A DNA stretch of 64,000 nucleotides from Mariniphaga sp041687215 (GTDB lineage: Bacteria > Bacteroidota > Bacteroidia > Bacteroidales > Prolixibacteraceae). Below, one piece after another: positions 28,445 through 36,840 of this stretch. The first letter of the stretch is position 1. Each line of letters begins with the position of its first letter. Under the pieces are notes generated by a model. It was not told the DNA's origin. It made no database searches and saw only the letters and a list, made by a program, of their open reading frames with translations. A program made the position numbers and the translations under genes. Where the stretch lies: NCBI RefSeq assembly GCF_041687215.1, contig NZ_JAWLCI010000007.1, forward strand, positions 1-64,000. Reading direction: 5' to 3'.

Positions 28445-29680
28445 TTAGAACAACTCAGTAATAGCAAAATATGTGGTCACAAAGGAAAATATAACTACTG
28501 CCCAGATGCCGATATTTTCCCGCAGTGAAGCCTTGTTTATACCCATAAGTTTGGCCCGGTTTATAAGCAACAGAATGGGAATAGCCACTGCGGGCAGAAT
28601 GACAGCCTGAAATGCCTGGGAAAATACCATCAGTGCGGGCGGACGTTGTTCCAGAAATACAGTGCCAAAAGCAAACAGCATGGCAATAAATATCAACACC
28701 CTGGATTGGGTAGAATGTGTATTTCGGGGTTTACCGGTGTAGTCGGCAATCAGCCAGGGGGCAATCAGTACAATTGGGAAGATGGTGGACAGTCCGGCGC
28801 CTACAATTCCCAAAATCAGGATAAAGGCTGCAGCGTCTCCGCCAATGGGTTCAAACAAGTGAATCATTTCCACGGTATTTTCCAGTTTAAAACCCATCAC
28901 ATGAAGCGTTCCGGCTGCCACGGCCATAATCACTCCGCTCAGGAAAAGCATCATTGCAGCAGATACGAAAGCATCCTTTTTTTCTTCTTTCAGGTTTTTA
29001 ATACCCCAGCCTTTTTCAGCCACCACCGTGCTTCGCATAATAAACACTGCCGCCGAACAGGTTGTTCCGGCAATTGCGGCCACCAAACCCATGGCACCGG
29101 GTGTGTCGGGAATACCTGGTACCAAACCTTTGGCAATAACAGACCAATCGGGACTGACCATAAAAAATACCACGACAAAGGAGAGTCCCATAAAAATGAC
29201 GAATACGGTGAGAACTTTTTCAAATGTTTTGTACTGTCCGAACCAAAGCAGCAGGTACAAACCGGTGGCCAGAACCAGGATAATCCAGCCGCGGCCGACA
29301 ATCCGTTCATTAAAAAGCAGCCGGATGGCTTCCTGTACCAGGTCTGCCACAATGCCCATTACGCCCATCAGTGCCAGTAATTCGCCAATAATTAGTGCAA
29401 TTAAAATGTAAAGGGCCAGCACCCAGCCGTATTTGAATTCGTGTTTGATGTTGGTCAGGGCCGTTTTCCCCGAAACCAGGGTCACCTTTCCGTAGGCTAC
29501 CATGAGTACAAAAGTAAAGACACACGACAGCACCAGGGCCCAGAACAGCTCCATGCCATGTTCGGCCCCTGTTTTGGCCATGGTGGTTACACTTCCGGTT
29601 CCAATGTTGTAACCAATGAGGAACAGCCCCGGGCCAACTGCGGCGAGGGCGACAAGGATTTTTTTGTAGGTTTTATTCAT
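28445..29680 (-). CDS. Nramp-related transporter lacking the canonical metal-site motifs
   Basis: 411 residues with about 11 helices and an overall Nramp/LeuT-like pattern. The TM1 region reads GPGLFLIGYNIGTGSVTTM where true Nramp proteins have DPGN. The TM6 region reads GTTCSAAVFIMRSTVV where they have a Met-Pro-His motif. The residues that coordinate Mn2+ or Fe2+ are thus absent, so the substrate may be different. It sits between nagB/OMP genes and the NagA-like gene in the carbohydrate locus, so a sugar or amino-sugar substrate is possible but unproven. Confidence 0.7.
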   Translation of the reverse strand: MNKTYKKILVALAAVGPGLFLIGYNIGTGSVTTMAKTGAEHGMELFWALVLSCVFTFVLMVAYGKVTLVSGKTALTNIKHEFKYGWVLALYILIALIIGELLALMGVMGIVADLVQEAIRLLFNERIVGRGWIILVLATGLYLLLWFGQYKTFEKVLTVFVIFMGLSFVVVFFMVSPDWSVIAKGLVPGIPDTPGAMGLVAAIAGTTCSAAVFIMRSTVVAEKGWGIKNLKEEKKDAFVSAAMMLFLSGVIMAVAAGTLHVMGFKLENTVEMIHLFEPIGGDAAAFILILGIVGAGLSTIFPIVLIAPWLIADYTGKPRNTHSTQSRVLIFIAMLFAFGTVFLEQRPPALMVFSQAFQAVILPAVAIPILLLINRAKLMGINKASLRENIGIWAVVIFSFVTTYFAITELF

Positions 29681-29879
29681 CTAAGTTATTTTATTTTGAA
29701 ATGGTTTTTTAGAAAATAACCAATACCAAATGCTCAATATCCAATATTCAAATTAAGAGACAAAGAAATCCGGTTATTTGGTTATTGAATATTGATTATT
29801 CTACATTTTTCATTTTTTCGATGTGTTAAGCAATTCAAAACCGCTAAGCGTAATTTGCTTACTGCTAATTGTCAACTGC
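29681..29879. repeat. Intergenic 199 bp with nested inverted repeats
   Basis: Two perfect inverted repeats lie close together: AATAACCAA (29715-29723) with TTGGTTATT (29778-29786), and CAATATTCAA (29742-29751) with TTGAATATTG (29785-29794). The rest is AT-rich and of low complexity (for example ACTGCTAATTGTCAACTGCC near 29860-29880). I see no gene here. It may be remains of a mobile or repetitive element. Confidence 0.35.
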
Positions 29880-31109
29880 CTATTGCTCATAAACCTTTTT
29901 CCCCTTCACCCACGTTTCCTGAATATTCACCTGAAAATCTTCCAGTGTAAAAAGCACAATGTCGGCACGTTTGCCGGGTTCCAGCAGACCGCGGTCGTTG
30001 AGGCTGTAAAGGCGGGCCGGATTGGTACTGGCCATTTGCACGGCATCGGCCAGGGTGCAGCCTGTAACCTGCATCACGTAACCCACTCCTTTGGTAATGG
30101 GCGATGCCGAACCGTATAAAACATTCTGGGCCGGATAGCGCAGCATTCCGCCTTCGGTCAGTTCGATGGTTTCGCCTGTTGAGGTTTTGTATTCACCCGG
30201 TTCCAGTGCGGCGTAATGCGTTACATCGGAAGTGATGATGGTTTTTTCAACGCCTTTCACCTTGTAAAAAACCCTGATTTGTTCGGGCAGCAGGTGGAAA
30301 CTGTCGCAGATGATGCTGATGTTTAACCGGTCGTCGGCTAGTTGCGGCCAGAACGGATTCCGGTGCCGGTTGATGGTGTTGGCCGCTCCGTTTCCGAGGT
30401 GCGTGGCAATTTTGGCGCCCCGGTCGATGGCGGCAGTTATCGTTTCCATATCCGCATTGTGATGACCCAGTGCTACTGTAATTCCGTACTGACTGCATTT
30501 TGAAATAAAATCCAGCGCGCCGTCCATTTCCGGAGACAGTGTTACTTGTAGGATGTTTTTACCCGATGCTTCGTAAAGTTTCAAAAATTCATTCCAGTCG
30601 GGAAGTTTTACAAACTGTTTGGGATGCGCCCCCCGGAACCCGTCTTCCGGATTGATGTAAGGTCCTTCGAGATGAAAACCCGGAATGGAACCAAACAGTT
30701 TTTGGTCGTCCACTGCCTTGGAAAGGATTTTAAAATTCGTTGTTAGAACATCAATGCTGTTGGTGGTGAGCGTAGGAAGATAAGTTGTAACGCCTTTTTT
30801 CCACAGCTCGCTGGTTGCTTTTTCAATACCTTCGGGCGTGAGGTCGCTGTCGCCAAACGCAAACGAAACGCCGGCAAACCCGTTCACCTGGTTGTCGAAA
30901 AAGCCGGGTGAAATGTACACCGGGTTTTCACCCACCAGTTTGTCGATGGTGGTGATCTCTTCAATCAACCCATTGTTAATGGTCACCCGAACCGGCTGCC
31001 CGGTGTGGTAATGAATTCCTTCAATAACCTGTGCATTCATTTCAAATACTCCAAAAAGAAAGAAAATTGCAAATGTTGCGTAAATTTTTGTTCCGATTGA
31101 TTTGTTCAT
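29880..31109 (-). CDS. N-acetylglucosamine-6-phosphate deacetylase-like amidohydrolase with signal peptide
   Basis: 409 residues, NagA-type amidohydrolase. The family landmarks are all recognisable: HLEGPYINPE with the metal-binding Glu, GHHNADME, THLGNGAAN (THLFNAM in classical NagA), DSFHLLPEQ, and TSDVTHYA with the catalytic Asp. Unusually, it begins with a hydrophobic export signal (KIYATFAIFFLFGVFEMNAQ, about residues 8-27). That implies a periplasmic enzyme, where phosphorylated GlcNAc is not expected, so the substrate may be an unphosphorylated acetylated sugar. I leave out a gene symbol for that reason. Confidence 0.78.
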   Translation of the reverse strand: MNKSIGTKIYATFAIFFLFGVFEMNAQVIEGIHYHTGQPVRVTINNGLIEEITTIDKLVGENPVYISPGFFDNQVNGFAGVSFAFGDSDLTPEGIEKATSELWKKGVTTYLPTLTTNSIDVLTTNFKILSKAVDDQKLFGSIPGFHLEGPYINPEDGFRGAHPKQFVKLPDWNEFLKLYEASGKNILQVTLSPEMDGALDFISKCSQYGITVALGHHNADMETITAAIDRGAKIATHLGNGAANTINRHRNPFWPQLADDRLNISIICDSFHLLPEQIRVFYKVKGVEKTIITSDVTHYAALEPGEYKTSTGETIELTEGGMLRYPAQNVLYGSASPITKGVGYVMQVTGCTLADAVQMASTNPARLYSLNDRGLLEPGKRADIVLFTLEDFQVNIQETWVKGKKVYEQ

Positions 31110-31137
31110 CTTTTATTATTTTTGAATTCATTTTCAT

Positions 31138-31166
31138 TTCTATAAACATGCGACCTCGCTGAGGTC
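31138..31166 (+). repeat. Short hairpin repeat, copy 3
   Basis: TTCTATAAACATGC followed by the palindrome GACCTC-GCT-GAGGTC, in the 68-bp gap between the NagA-like and Gfo/Idh/MocA genes. It matches the copy at 20821-20850 (inverted). It may also weaken transcription through the operon. Confidence 0.55.
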
Positions 31167-31177
31167 AGTAACAACTT

Positions 31178-32155
31178 TCATACAGGCATATATTCAACCT
31201 CTGTCCACTTTTCGGTTTCAGCCGATTTTTCAAGTGCTTCCAAAACTGAAACGCAATTGAGGATACTTTGGTGCGAACGTGGTTCTTTTCCTGTGCGGAA
31301 CATTTCAACCATGTCAACATAATTTCGGGCGGGATTTTTTTCTTCCACCCGTGGTTTAAGTTCCACCAGTTCCTTTGGTGTTTCCACAAAAGTTTCCCAC
31401 CGGCGGGCTTTTTCCTTGATAATGAGCGTTGCAAAAAGCCCGGAGGAAAATTTCAGGCTGGCGTTGCCGTAGCTGCCGTTGCGACTGACTTTTACCCGTT
31501 CAATGTCTTCGCCAAAAACATACATGAGTGGTTGAATAATATGAACGCCGTAGAAGAAAATACCTCCGTACTGCGAATCAAAATCGCCGGGTCCGGTACG
31601 AATAATCTGGCTGATTCCTTCCATGTTTTTCACCTGTTCTTTCAAATCGAATGTTTCATCGCTGTGGGCGATTGAACTGAACGAAGTTACCGGAGTTCCG
31701 TGTTTTTGAGCCAGTTTCAGAAAATCTTGTCCCTCAGCTGCCCGGTAACAAAATGGTTTGTCGATAAATGTGGGAATTTTTGCTTTGATGAACGGAATGG
31801 CCGGCTCCAGATGGTATTTCGGATGACGGTGGTCCACAATCAACGCATCAATTTTCCCCAGCATTTCGTTCGGGTCTTTCACCTGGTTGGGAATGTTCCC
31901 CTTTTCCATTGCATTTTTTGCAAACTCATCGGTTTCGCCCCACACATATAGCACTTCCATGCCCGGAAATTTTTTGTCGGTGTTGAACATTTTCCCAAAC
32001 CCGATGGTGTGCGAGTTTTCAGCGCCAATGATTCCAATGCGTATGTTTTTTTGAGGCTGGTCTGCAAATGCAGTTTGCGTGATGATTCCCGGAGCCACAG
32101 CGGCCAAAGCCACTCCCTTTCCGGTTGTTTTGATGAAATTTCGTCTTGAGTTCAT
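31178..32155 (-). CDS. Exported Gfo/Idh/MocA family oxidoreductase (Tat)
   Basis: 325 residues. A twin-arginine signal MNSRRNFIKTTGKGVALAA precedes the Rossmann motif IRIGIIGAENSHTIGFGK. The usual EKP is FIDKPFC here. The protein should be folded in the cytoplasm with its nicotinamide cofactor and exported by Tat to the periplasm, as known for this group in Bacteroidota. It lies 10 bp after a second exported member; the pair may act on the same glycan or glycoside. Confidence 0.82.
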   Translation of the reverse strand: MNSRRNFIKTTGKGVALAAVAPGIITQTAFADQPQKNIRIGIIGAENSHTIGFGKMFNTDKKFPGMEVLYVWGETDEFAKNAMEKGNIPNQVKDPNEMLGKIDALIVDHRHPKYHLEPAIPFIKAKIPTFIDKPFCYRAAEGQDFLKLAQKHGTPVTSFSSIAHSDETFDLKEQVKNMEGISQIIRTGPGDFDSQYGGIFFYGVHIIQPLMYVFGEDIERVKVSRNGSYGNASLKFSSGLFATLIIKEKARRWETFVETPKELVELKPRVEEKNPARNYVDMVEMFRTGKEPRSHQSILNCVSVLEALEKSAETEKWTEVEYMPV

Positions 32156-32165
32156 TTTGAAAATT

Positions 32166-33518
32166 TTAGAGTTTCATTTCCCATCCTTTTTCATAATCGC
32201 GCGACCAGAGTTTTTGCGCTTTTTTGTCACCTAAAATGTGCCCGTTTTCGGGATTGATTTCCAGCGAATGGCCAACGCGCTGTGCGATATTTCCGAGCTG
32301 TACCAGCACCGTACTTTTGTGACCTGAATCGATGTCGGCCACCAGGCTTTCTCCCGAAAGAATGTTGTTGAAAAAGTTGCGGATGTGCAGTGAATCGAGA
32401 TGGCTCGATGGGTTGGCGGCATCGCGCGGGTCAACCTCTTTCGTGTCTTTCACCTGTTTTACTACGTTGTTTTTCAGGTCGTAAACGGTGTATTCATTTC
32501 CGCCCGGAATGAACAAGCTACCTTTTTCGCCGTAGAAAACAACTCCAACTGAACTTCCCTCAATGGGTTTTCCGTTGCAACTCCGGCCTTCCCAGCTCAT
32601 GGAAACACCTTCTTTGAAATCAAGGTTAATCACCTGCGTGTCGGGCGTTTCCCAGTCGTCGGAATAGTGGTATCGGCCGCCATTTGAGCTCACTTTTACC
32701 GGGTAATTCACGCCGAAACCCCAGCGCAGCAGGTCAATCATGTGAGTGCCGTTGTTCAGCGCTTCGCCGGTTCCCCAGTGCCAAAACCAGTGCCAGTTGT
32801 AGTGCACAATATTGTCTTTGTAATCCATTCGCGGCGCCGGACCTTGCCACAGTTCCCAGTTGAGCCAATCGGGAACGGCCACTTTTTTACCCACTCCAAT
32901 AGGTCCGCGGTTGTTGGTGTACCAACCTTTGCCGAAGTAAGGCCTGCCTATGATTCCGTTTTTCAGTTCCTCTATTCCTTCCACCACATTCGGGTAAGAG
33001 CGGCGCTGGTTGCCCATTTGGATTGATTTTTTGTATCGTTTGGCAGCTTCCACCAAAATTTCGCCCTCGCGCGGACTGTGACTTGCCGGTTTTTCAAGGT
33101 ACACATTTTTACCTGCCTGCATGGCCAGCAGCGCCGCCGGTGCATGCCAGTGGTCGGGTGCGGCTATTACCAGCAAGTCCACATCCTTACTTTCCAGCGA
33201 TTTCCGGAAATCCACAAATCCCTGCGGCTTTTTGTTTTGCACTTTTTCAACTGTTCCAATACATTTTTCAGTGGCGCGCGAATCCACATCACATACATGA
33301 ATTACTTCACAGTTTTTCTGAAATGCAAAGTTTTGTGCCAGTGCATTTCCCCTCGAATTGACGCCCATCACCGATGCCCGGAGCATTTCGTTGGCGCCCA
33401 TAATGCGCCGATAGCTTTCTGCACTGAAACCCGGCAGAATTCCGCCAACCATCAGTCCGGCAGAAATGCCTGCCGATTTTCTAATAAAATCACGTCTCGA
33501 ATTGAAATTTTTATCCAT
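32166..33518 (-). CDS. Exported Gfo/Idh/MocA family oxidoreductase (Tat)
   Basis: 450 residues. The twin-arginine signal is NSRRDFIRKSAGISAGLM. Then come a Rossmann segment with ASVMGVNSRGNALAQNF, the conserved EKP in YLEKPASHS (about residue 140) and a C-terminal substrate domain with NNGTHMIDLLRWG. It starts 12 bp after the LacI-type regulator gene, so regulator and enzymes are co-transcribed. Periplasmic members of this family have been linked to 3-keto-glycoside chemistry in gut Bacteroides; that role here is inference. Confidence 0.85.
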   Translation of the reverse strand: MDKNFNSRRDFIRKSAGISAGLMVGGILPGFSAESYRRIMGANEMLRASVMGVNSRGNALAQNFAFQKNCEVIHVCDVDSRATEKCIGTVEKVQNKKPQGFVDFRKSLESKDVDLLVIAAPDHWHAPAALLAMQAGKNVYLEKPASHSPREGEILVEAAKRYKKSIQMGNQRRSYPNVVEGIEELKNGIIGRPYFGKGWYTNNRGPIGVGKKVAVPDWLNWELWQGPAPRMDYKDNIVHYNWHWFWHWGTGEALNNGTHMIDLLRWGFGVNYPVKVSSNGGRYHYSDDWETPDTQVINLDFKEGVSMSWEGRSCNGKPIEGSSVGVVFYGEKGSLFIPGGNEYTVYDLKNNVVKQVKDTKEVDPRDAANPSSHLDSLHIRNFFNNILSGESLVADIDSGHKSTVLVQLGNIAQRVGHSLEINPENGHILGDKKAQKLWSRDYEKGWEMKL

Positions 33519-33529
33519 AATATTCTCGT

Positions 33530-34630
33530 TTATTGATTGTTTTTAATTCCGTTTTGAAGATACCGGTTAAAGTTGATGTAAAAACCGAGGTTTTCTCGTA
33601 TAATAATGTCCAGTGGAACATACTGAATTTTTTCCGGTTCTTTTTTCCAAACAAAATAGTTGAACAGTGTTTGTAATGCCCTTTTCCCTTGTTGTGCTGG
33701 GCTTTGGGAGATAACAAAGTCGATTGTCCCGTTTTTTAGGTGCTCGATGTTTTCCGGAACGAGGTCATAACCCACCAACCGGATGTTCAGGTCGTGAAGC
33801 CGGTGAAACTCTGCAATAAGAAAAGCTTTGGAATTGGTTACAAAAACACCTTTCACAGCCGGATTTTTTATGTAGAATTTGGTGAGTTCGCGAAAAACTT
33901 CATCTTTCTGTGTAGAGTGAATGGTTAAAGAATGAATGGTTTTGTTTTGTTCCAATCCGCTTTCCCTGAAAAAACCTCTGAATCCTTTCTCCATACGTCG
34001 AAGTGCCGAAGCATTTTCAAATCCCTTAACCATGTTTATTATCAGAATCTCCGATTTTTCGGGAATCAGGGAATGTAATAGCCGTCCGGCAATGAAGGCG
34101 CTTTGTTTCACGTCGGGACCAATGTAGGAAAGGCTTTGACTACCGGGAATATCGGCATCGATAAAAACATACGGAATTCCTTTGCTTTTCAGTTTTTCAG
34201 TAAAAAGTTTACTTTCCTGCAGAAAAAGCGGGGCAAGTACAACACCGTTTGGCTCAAGCGCTTCAATTTGGTTTGTCTGTCTCACGAAGCTTTGCTCATC
34301 GAACAAATCGTAAAAAAAATATTCAGTAATGATTCCGTAATCTTTATACTGTGCTGCTGCCAGCTCAAGTCCCTGCAATGGCATGGTCCAGTAATGGCCA
34401 GCATAGGGAGCCGCAGGCACAAGAGCACAAACAGTGAATTGATTTCCAAGGGCAAGGGTGCGCGCCAGCATGTTTGGATTGAAATTCAGCTTTTTAATCG
34501 CCGCTTCAATTTTTTCCCTTTTTTCATGCGAAACTTTACCACGGTTGTGAATTACCCGGTCAATGGTGCCCACGGAAACGTTGGCATATCGGGCTACATC
34601 CTGAATGGTTACTTTTTTGGTTCGCTTCAC
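33530..34630 (-). CDS. LacI-family transcriptional regulator
   Basis: About 366 residues from the GTG at 34630, read MKRTKKVTIQDVARYANVSVG. The frame is open to 34816, but the extra 62 residues are not LacI-like. The helix-turn-helix (VTIQDVARYANVSVGTIDRVIHN) and hinge (RGKVSHEKREKIEAAIKKLNFNPNMLARTLALG) are followed by a periplasmic-binding-protein-like sensor domain. It probably controls the carbohydrate locus, which it heads, in response to a sugar. Two GTGT-N4-ACAC sites lie just upstream and could be its own operators. Confidence 0.85.
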   Translation of the reverse strand: MKRTKKVTIQDVARYANVSVGTIDRVIHNRGKVSHEKREKIEAAIKKLNFNPNMLARTLALGNQFTVCALVPAAPYAGHYWTMPLQGLELAAAQYKDYGIITEYFFYDLFDEQSFVRQTNQIEALEPNGVVLAPLFLQESKLFTEKLKSKGIPYVFIDADIPGSQSLSYIGPDVKQSAFIAGRLLHSLIPEKSEILIINMVKGFENASALRRMEKGFRGFFRESGLEQNKTIHSLTIHSTQKDEVFRELTKFYIKNPAVKGVFVTNSKAFLIAEFHRLHDLNIRLVGYDLVPENIEHLKNGTIDFVISQSPAQQGKRALQTLFNYFVWKKEPEKIQYVPLDIIIRENLGFYINFNRYLQNGIKNNQ

Positions 34631-34687
34631 CTTAATTCTGTTAGTAGAAACAAATCTATGTAAATGATTGTCAATATCAAAATAAAA

Positions 34688-34703
34688 GTGTGTGCGTACA
34701 CAC
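34688..34703. promoter_or_regulatory. Operator-like palindrome upstream of lacI-type gene
   Basis: GTGTGT-GCGT-ACACAC, 6-bp perfect arms around a 4-bp centre, 58 bp upstream of the regulator start. A related shorter site, GTGT-CTGA-ACAC, lies at 34805-34816. Both share GTGT-N4-ACAC and could be regulator binding sites serving autoregulation. Confidence 0.4.
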
Positions 34704-34888
34704 AACGAAAAAGGTCCAAGGAAGTAAAAAAATCTATATTTTTTTGAAAATGAATGGTTTGGTTTTATTGTGAAAAATATAAAATATTTTAAAACAGAAA
34801 AAATGTGTCTGAACACGCTTTTTGAAATTCAGAGGATTATTCGTTTTTTTGCAGATTGAATTGATAATTTTTTACGTAAAACAAATAC

Positions 34889-35845
34889 ATGCTGATTAAC
34901 AGTTTATTGCTGGTTTTGGGTCTTACCGTTTTAATAAAAGGCGCCGACTGGATGGTGAGTGGTGCATCGGCGCTGGCAAAAAAATATCATGTTTCTGATT
35001 TGGTGATTGGATTAACCATTGTTGCTTTTGGAACATCGGCGCCGGAACTGGTGGTAAATGTAATCGCCTCTTCGCAGGGTTTTAACGACATTGTTTTGGG
35101 AAACGTACTGGGGAGCAACATCGCCAATCTTTTTCTGATTTTGGGAATCACCGGAATTATATACCCGCTGGTTGTGCAGTCAAGTACCACCTGGAAAGAA
35201 ATTCCGCTTTCGCTGCTGGCTGTGATTATTTTATTTCTGTTGGCCAACAACTTTTTTATTTATGAAAATCCTGTAATTTCAAGGCTTGACGGATTGTTTT
35301 TATTGCTGATGTTCGGTTTGTTTTTGTTTTATGTTTACCGCCTTTCAAAATCCGATACCGTACCCAGGGAGGTAGTGGTGAGTGAAATGTCGCTGTTCAA
35401 GATGATTACATTCATTGTTATTGGCCTTGCCGGATTGATTATTGGCGGGCGGCTGGTGGTGAATAATGCTGTTGAAATAGCCACAATTCTTGGACTAAGC
35501 GAAAAAATTATCGGGTTTACAATTGTGGCCATTGGTACTTCCCTACCTGAGCTGGCAACTTCGGTGGTCGCCGCCCTGAAAAAGAATACCAATATCGCTG
35601 TGGGGAATATTATTGGCTCCAATATTTTTAACATTTTCCTGGTTATTGCTACCAGTGCGATGGTTTCTCCTGTTATTTTCAATCCGGTTTTTAACACCGA
35701 CATGTACCTGCTGGGGGGAGGTACACTTTTCCTTTTTATTGCCATGTTTACCGGAGGCAAAAAGAAACTTGACCGCTGGGAAGCAGTCATTTTGTTGCTT
35801 GTTTACCTCGGTTACACTGCCATGCTGGTGGCTAAGGAAATCTGA
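34889..35845 (+). CDS. Calcium/sodium antiporter (CaCA family)
   Basis: 318 residues with ten helices arranged as two inverted repeats. The alpha-repeat motifs are GLTIVAFGTSAPELVVNV (about residues 40-57) and GFTIVAIGTSLPELATSV (about 207-224), the cation-binding signature of the family. This matches YrbG-like inner-membrane antiporters that exchange Ca2+ for Na+ or H+. It diverges from the LacI-type gene and shares a 258-bp upstream region with it. Confidence 0.9.
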   Translation: MLINSLLLVLGLTVLIKGADWMVSGASALAKKYHVSDLVIGLTIVAFGTSAPELVVNVIASSQGFNDIVLGNVLGSNIANLFLILGITGIIYPLVVQSSTTWKEIPLSLLAVIILFLLANNFFIYENPVISRLDGLFLLLMFGLFLFYVYRLSKSDTVPREVVVSEMSLFKMITFIVIGLAGLIIGGRLVVNNAVEIATILGLSEKIIGFTIVAIGTSLPELATSVVAALKKNTNIAVGNIIGSNIFNIFLVIATSAMVSPVIFNPVFNTDMYLLGGGTLFLFIAMFTGGKKKLDRWEAVILLLVYLGYTAMLVAKEI

Positions 35846-35922
35846 GACAGAACTTTTCTTCTGAACTTATTAAGAAAAATTTTGTTTTAATTTGTGAATT
35901 AAAAATTAAACAAATAATAAAA

Positions 35923-36840
35923 ATGAAAAGCAACTGGACAACAAGCAATATTCCTGATTTAAAAGGTAAAGTTATCATAGTTACCGGCGGAAACAGCGGC
36001 CTGGGTTATTGGTCGGTGAAAGCGTTTGCCGAAAAGGGTGCAGAGGTGATTTTGGCCAGCCGCTCCAAAGAAAATGGGGAAAAAGCCAAAGTAGAAATTC
36101 TCAGCGAAGTACTGAAGGGAAAAATAAAAGTGGCTGAACTTGATTTGGCCGATTTAAAATCGATTCGCCGGTTTGCAGAAAGCTTTCAGAAAAATCATTC
36201 GCGACTTGATGTACTGCTTAACAACGCAGGAATAATGACCACTCCTTATTTTAAAACAAAAGATGGTTTCGAGGGCCAGGTGGGAACCAATCATCTGGGA
36301 CATTTTGCGCTTACCGGGTTGCTGCTTCCTGTGCTGGAAAAAACACCCAAATCGCGCGTGGTAAATGTAAGCAGTATGGCACACAAACAGGGAAAGATGG
36401 ATTTCAATAACCTGCTTTTTGAAAACGGAAAAGGGTATTCACCCATGAAATCCTATGGCCGCTCGAAACTGGCCAATCTGTTGTTTACTTACGAGTTGCA
36501 ACGCTTTTTCGATTCGAATAAAATTAACAGCATTTCTGTGGCCGCCCACCCAGGTGTATCGCAAACCAACCTGGCCCGCCATCTGGAAGATAAACTCTTT
36601 TTCAAAATACTTTACCCGGTATTTAAGTTTATGACCCAGGATGCAGCCGCCGGAGCTTTGCCGCAAATCAGGGCTTCGGTTGATCCCCATGTTAAAGGAG
36701 GCGAATATTACGGTCCGTCAGGTTTCAACGAAATGAAAGGCCAACCGGTAAAAGTGCAATCCAACGACTGCTCTCACAATCTGGAAGATGCCCGAAAATT
36801 ATGGGAGGTTTCGGAAAAACTTACAGGGGTGAAGTTTTAA
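35923..36840 (+). CDS. Short-chain dehydrogenase/reductase
   Basis: 305 residues. The cofactor motif is GGNSGLGYWSVKAF, the structural motif is NNAGIM, the active-site YGRSK has Tyr and Lys, and VNVSSMAHKQG holds the catalytic Ser. This matches the extended group of retinol-dehydrogenase/protochlorophyllide-reductase-like SDRs, usually NADP-dependent. Its substrate is unknown. Its end overlaps the convergent M20 gene by 4 bp. Confidence 0.87.
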   Translation: MKSNWTTSNIPDLKGKVIIVTGGNSGLGYWSVKAFAEKGAEVILASRSKENGEKAKVEILSEVLKGKIKVAELDLADLKSIRRFAESFQKNHSRLDVLLNNAGIMTTPYFKTKDGFEGQVGTNHLGHFALTGLLLPVLEKTPKSRVVNVSSMAHKQGKMDFNNLLFENGKGYSPMKSYGRSKLANLLFTYELQRFFDSNKINSISVAAHPGVSQTNLARHLEDKLFFKILYPVFKFMTQDAAAGALPQIRASVDPHVKGGEYYGPSGFNEMKGQPVKVQSNDCSHNLEDARKLWEVSEKLTGVKF

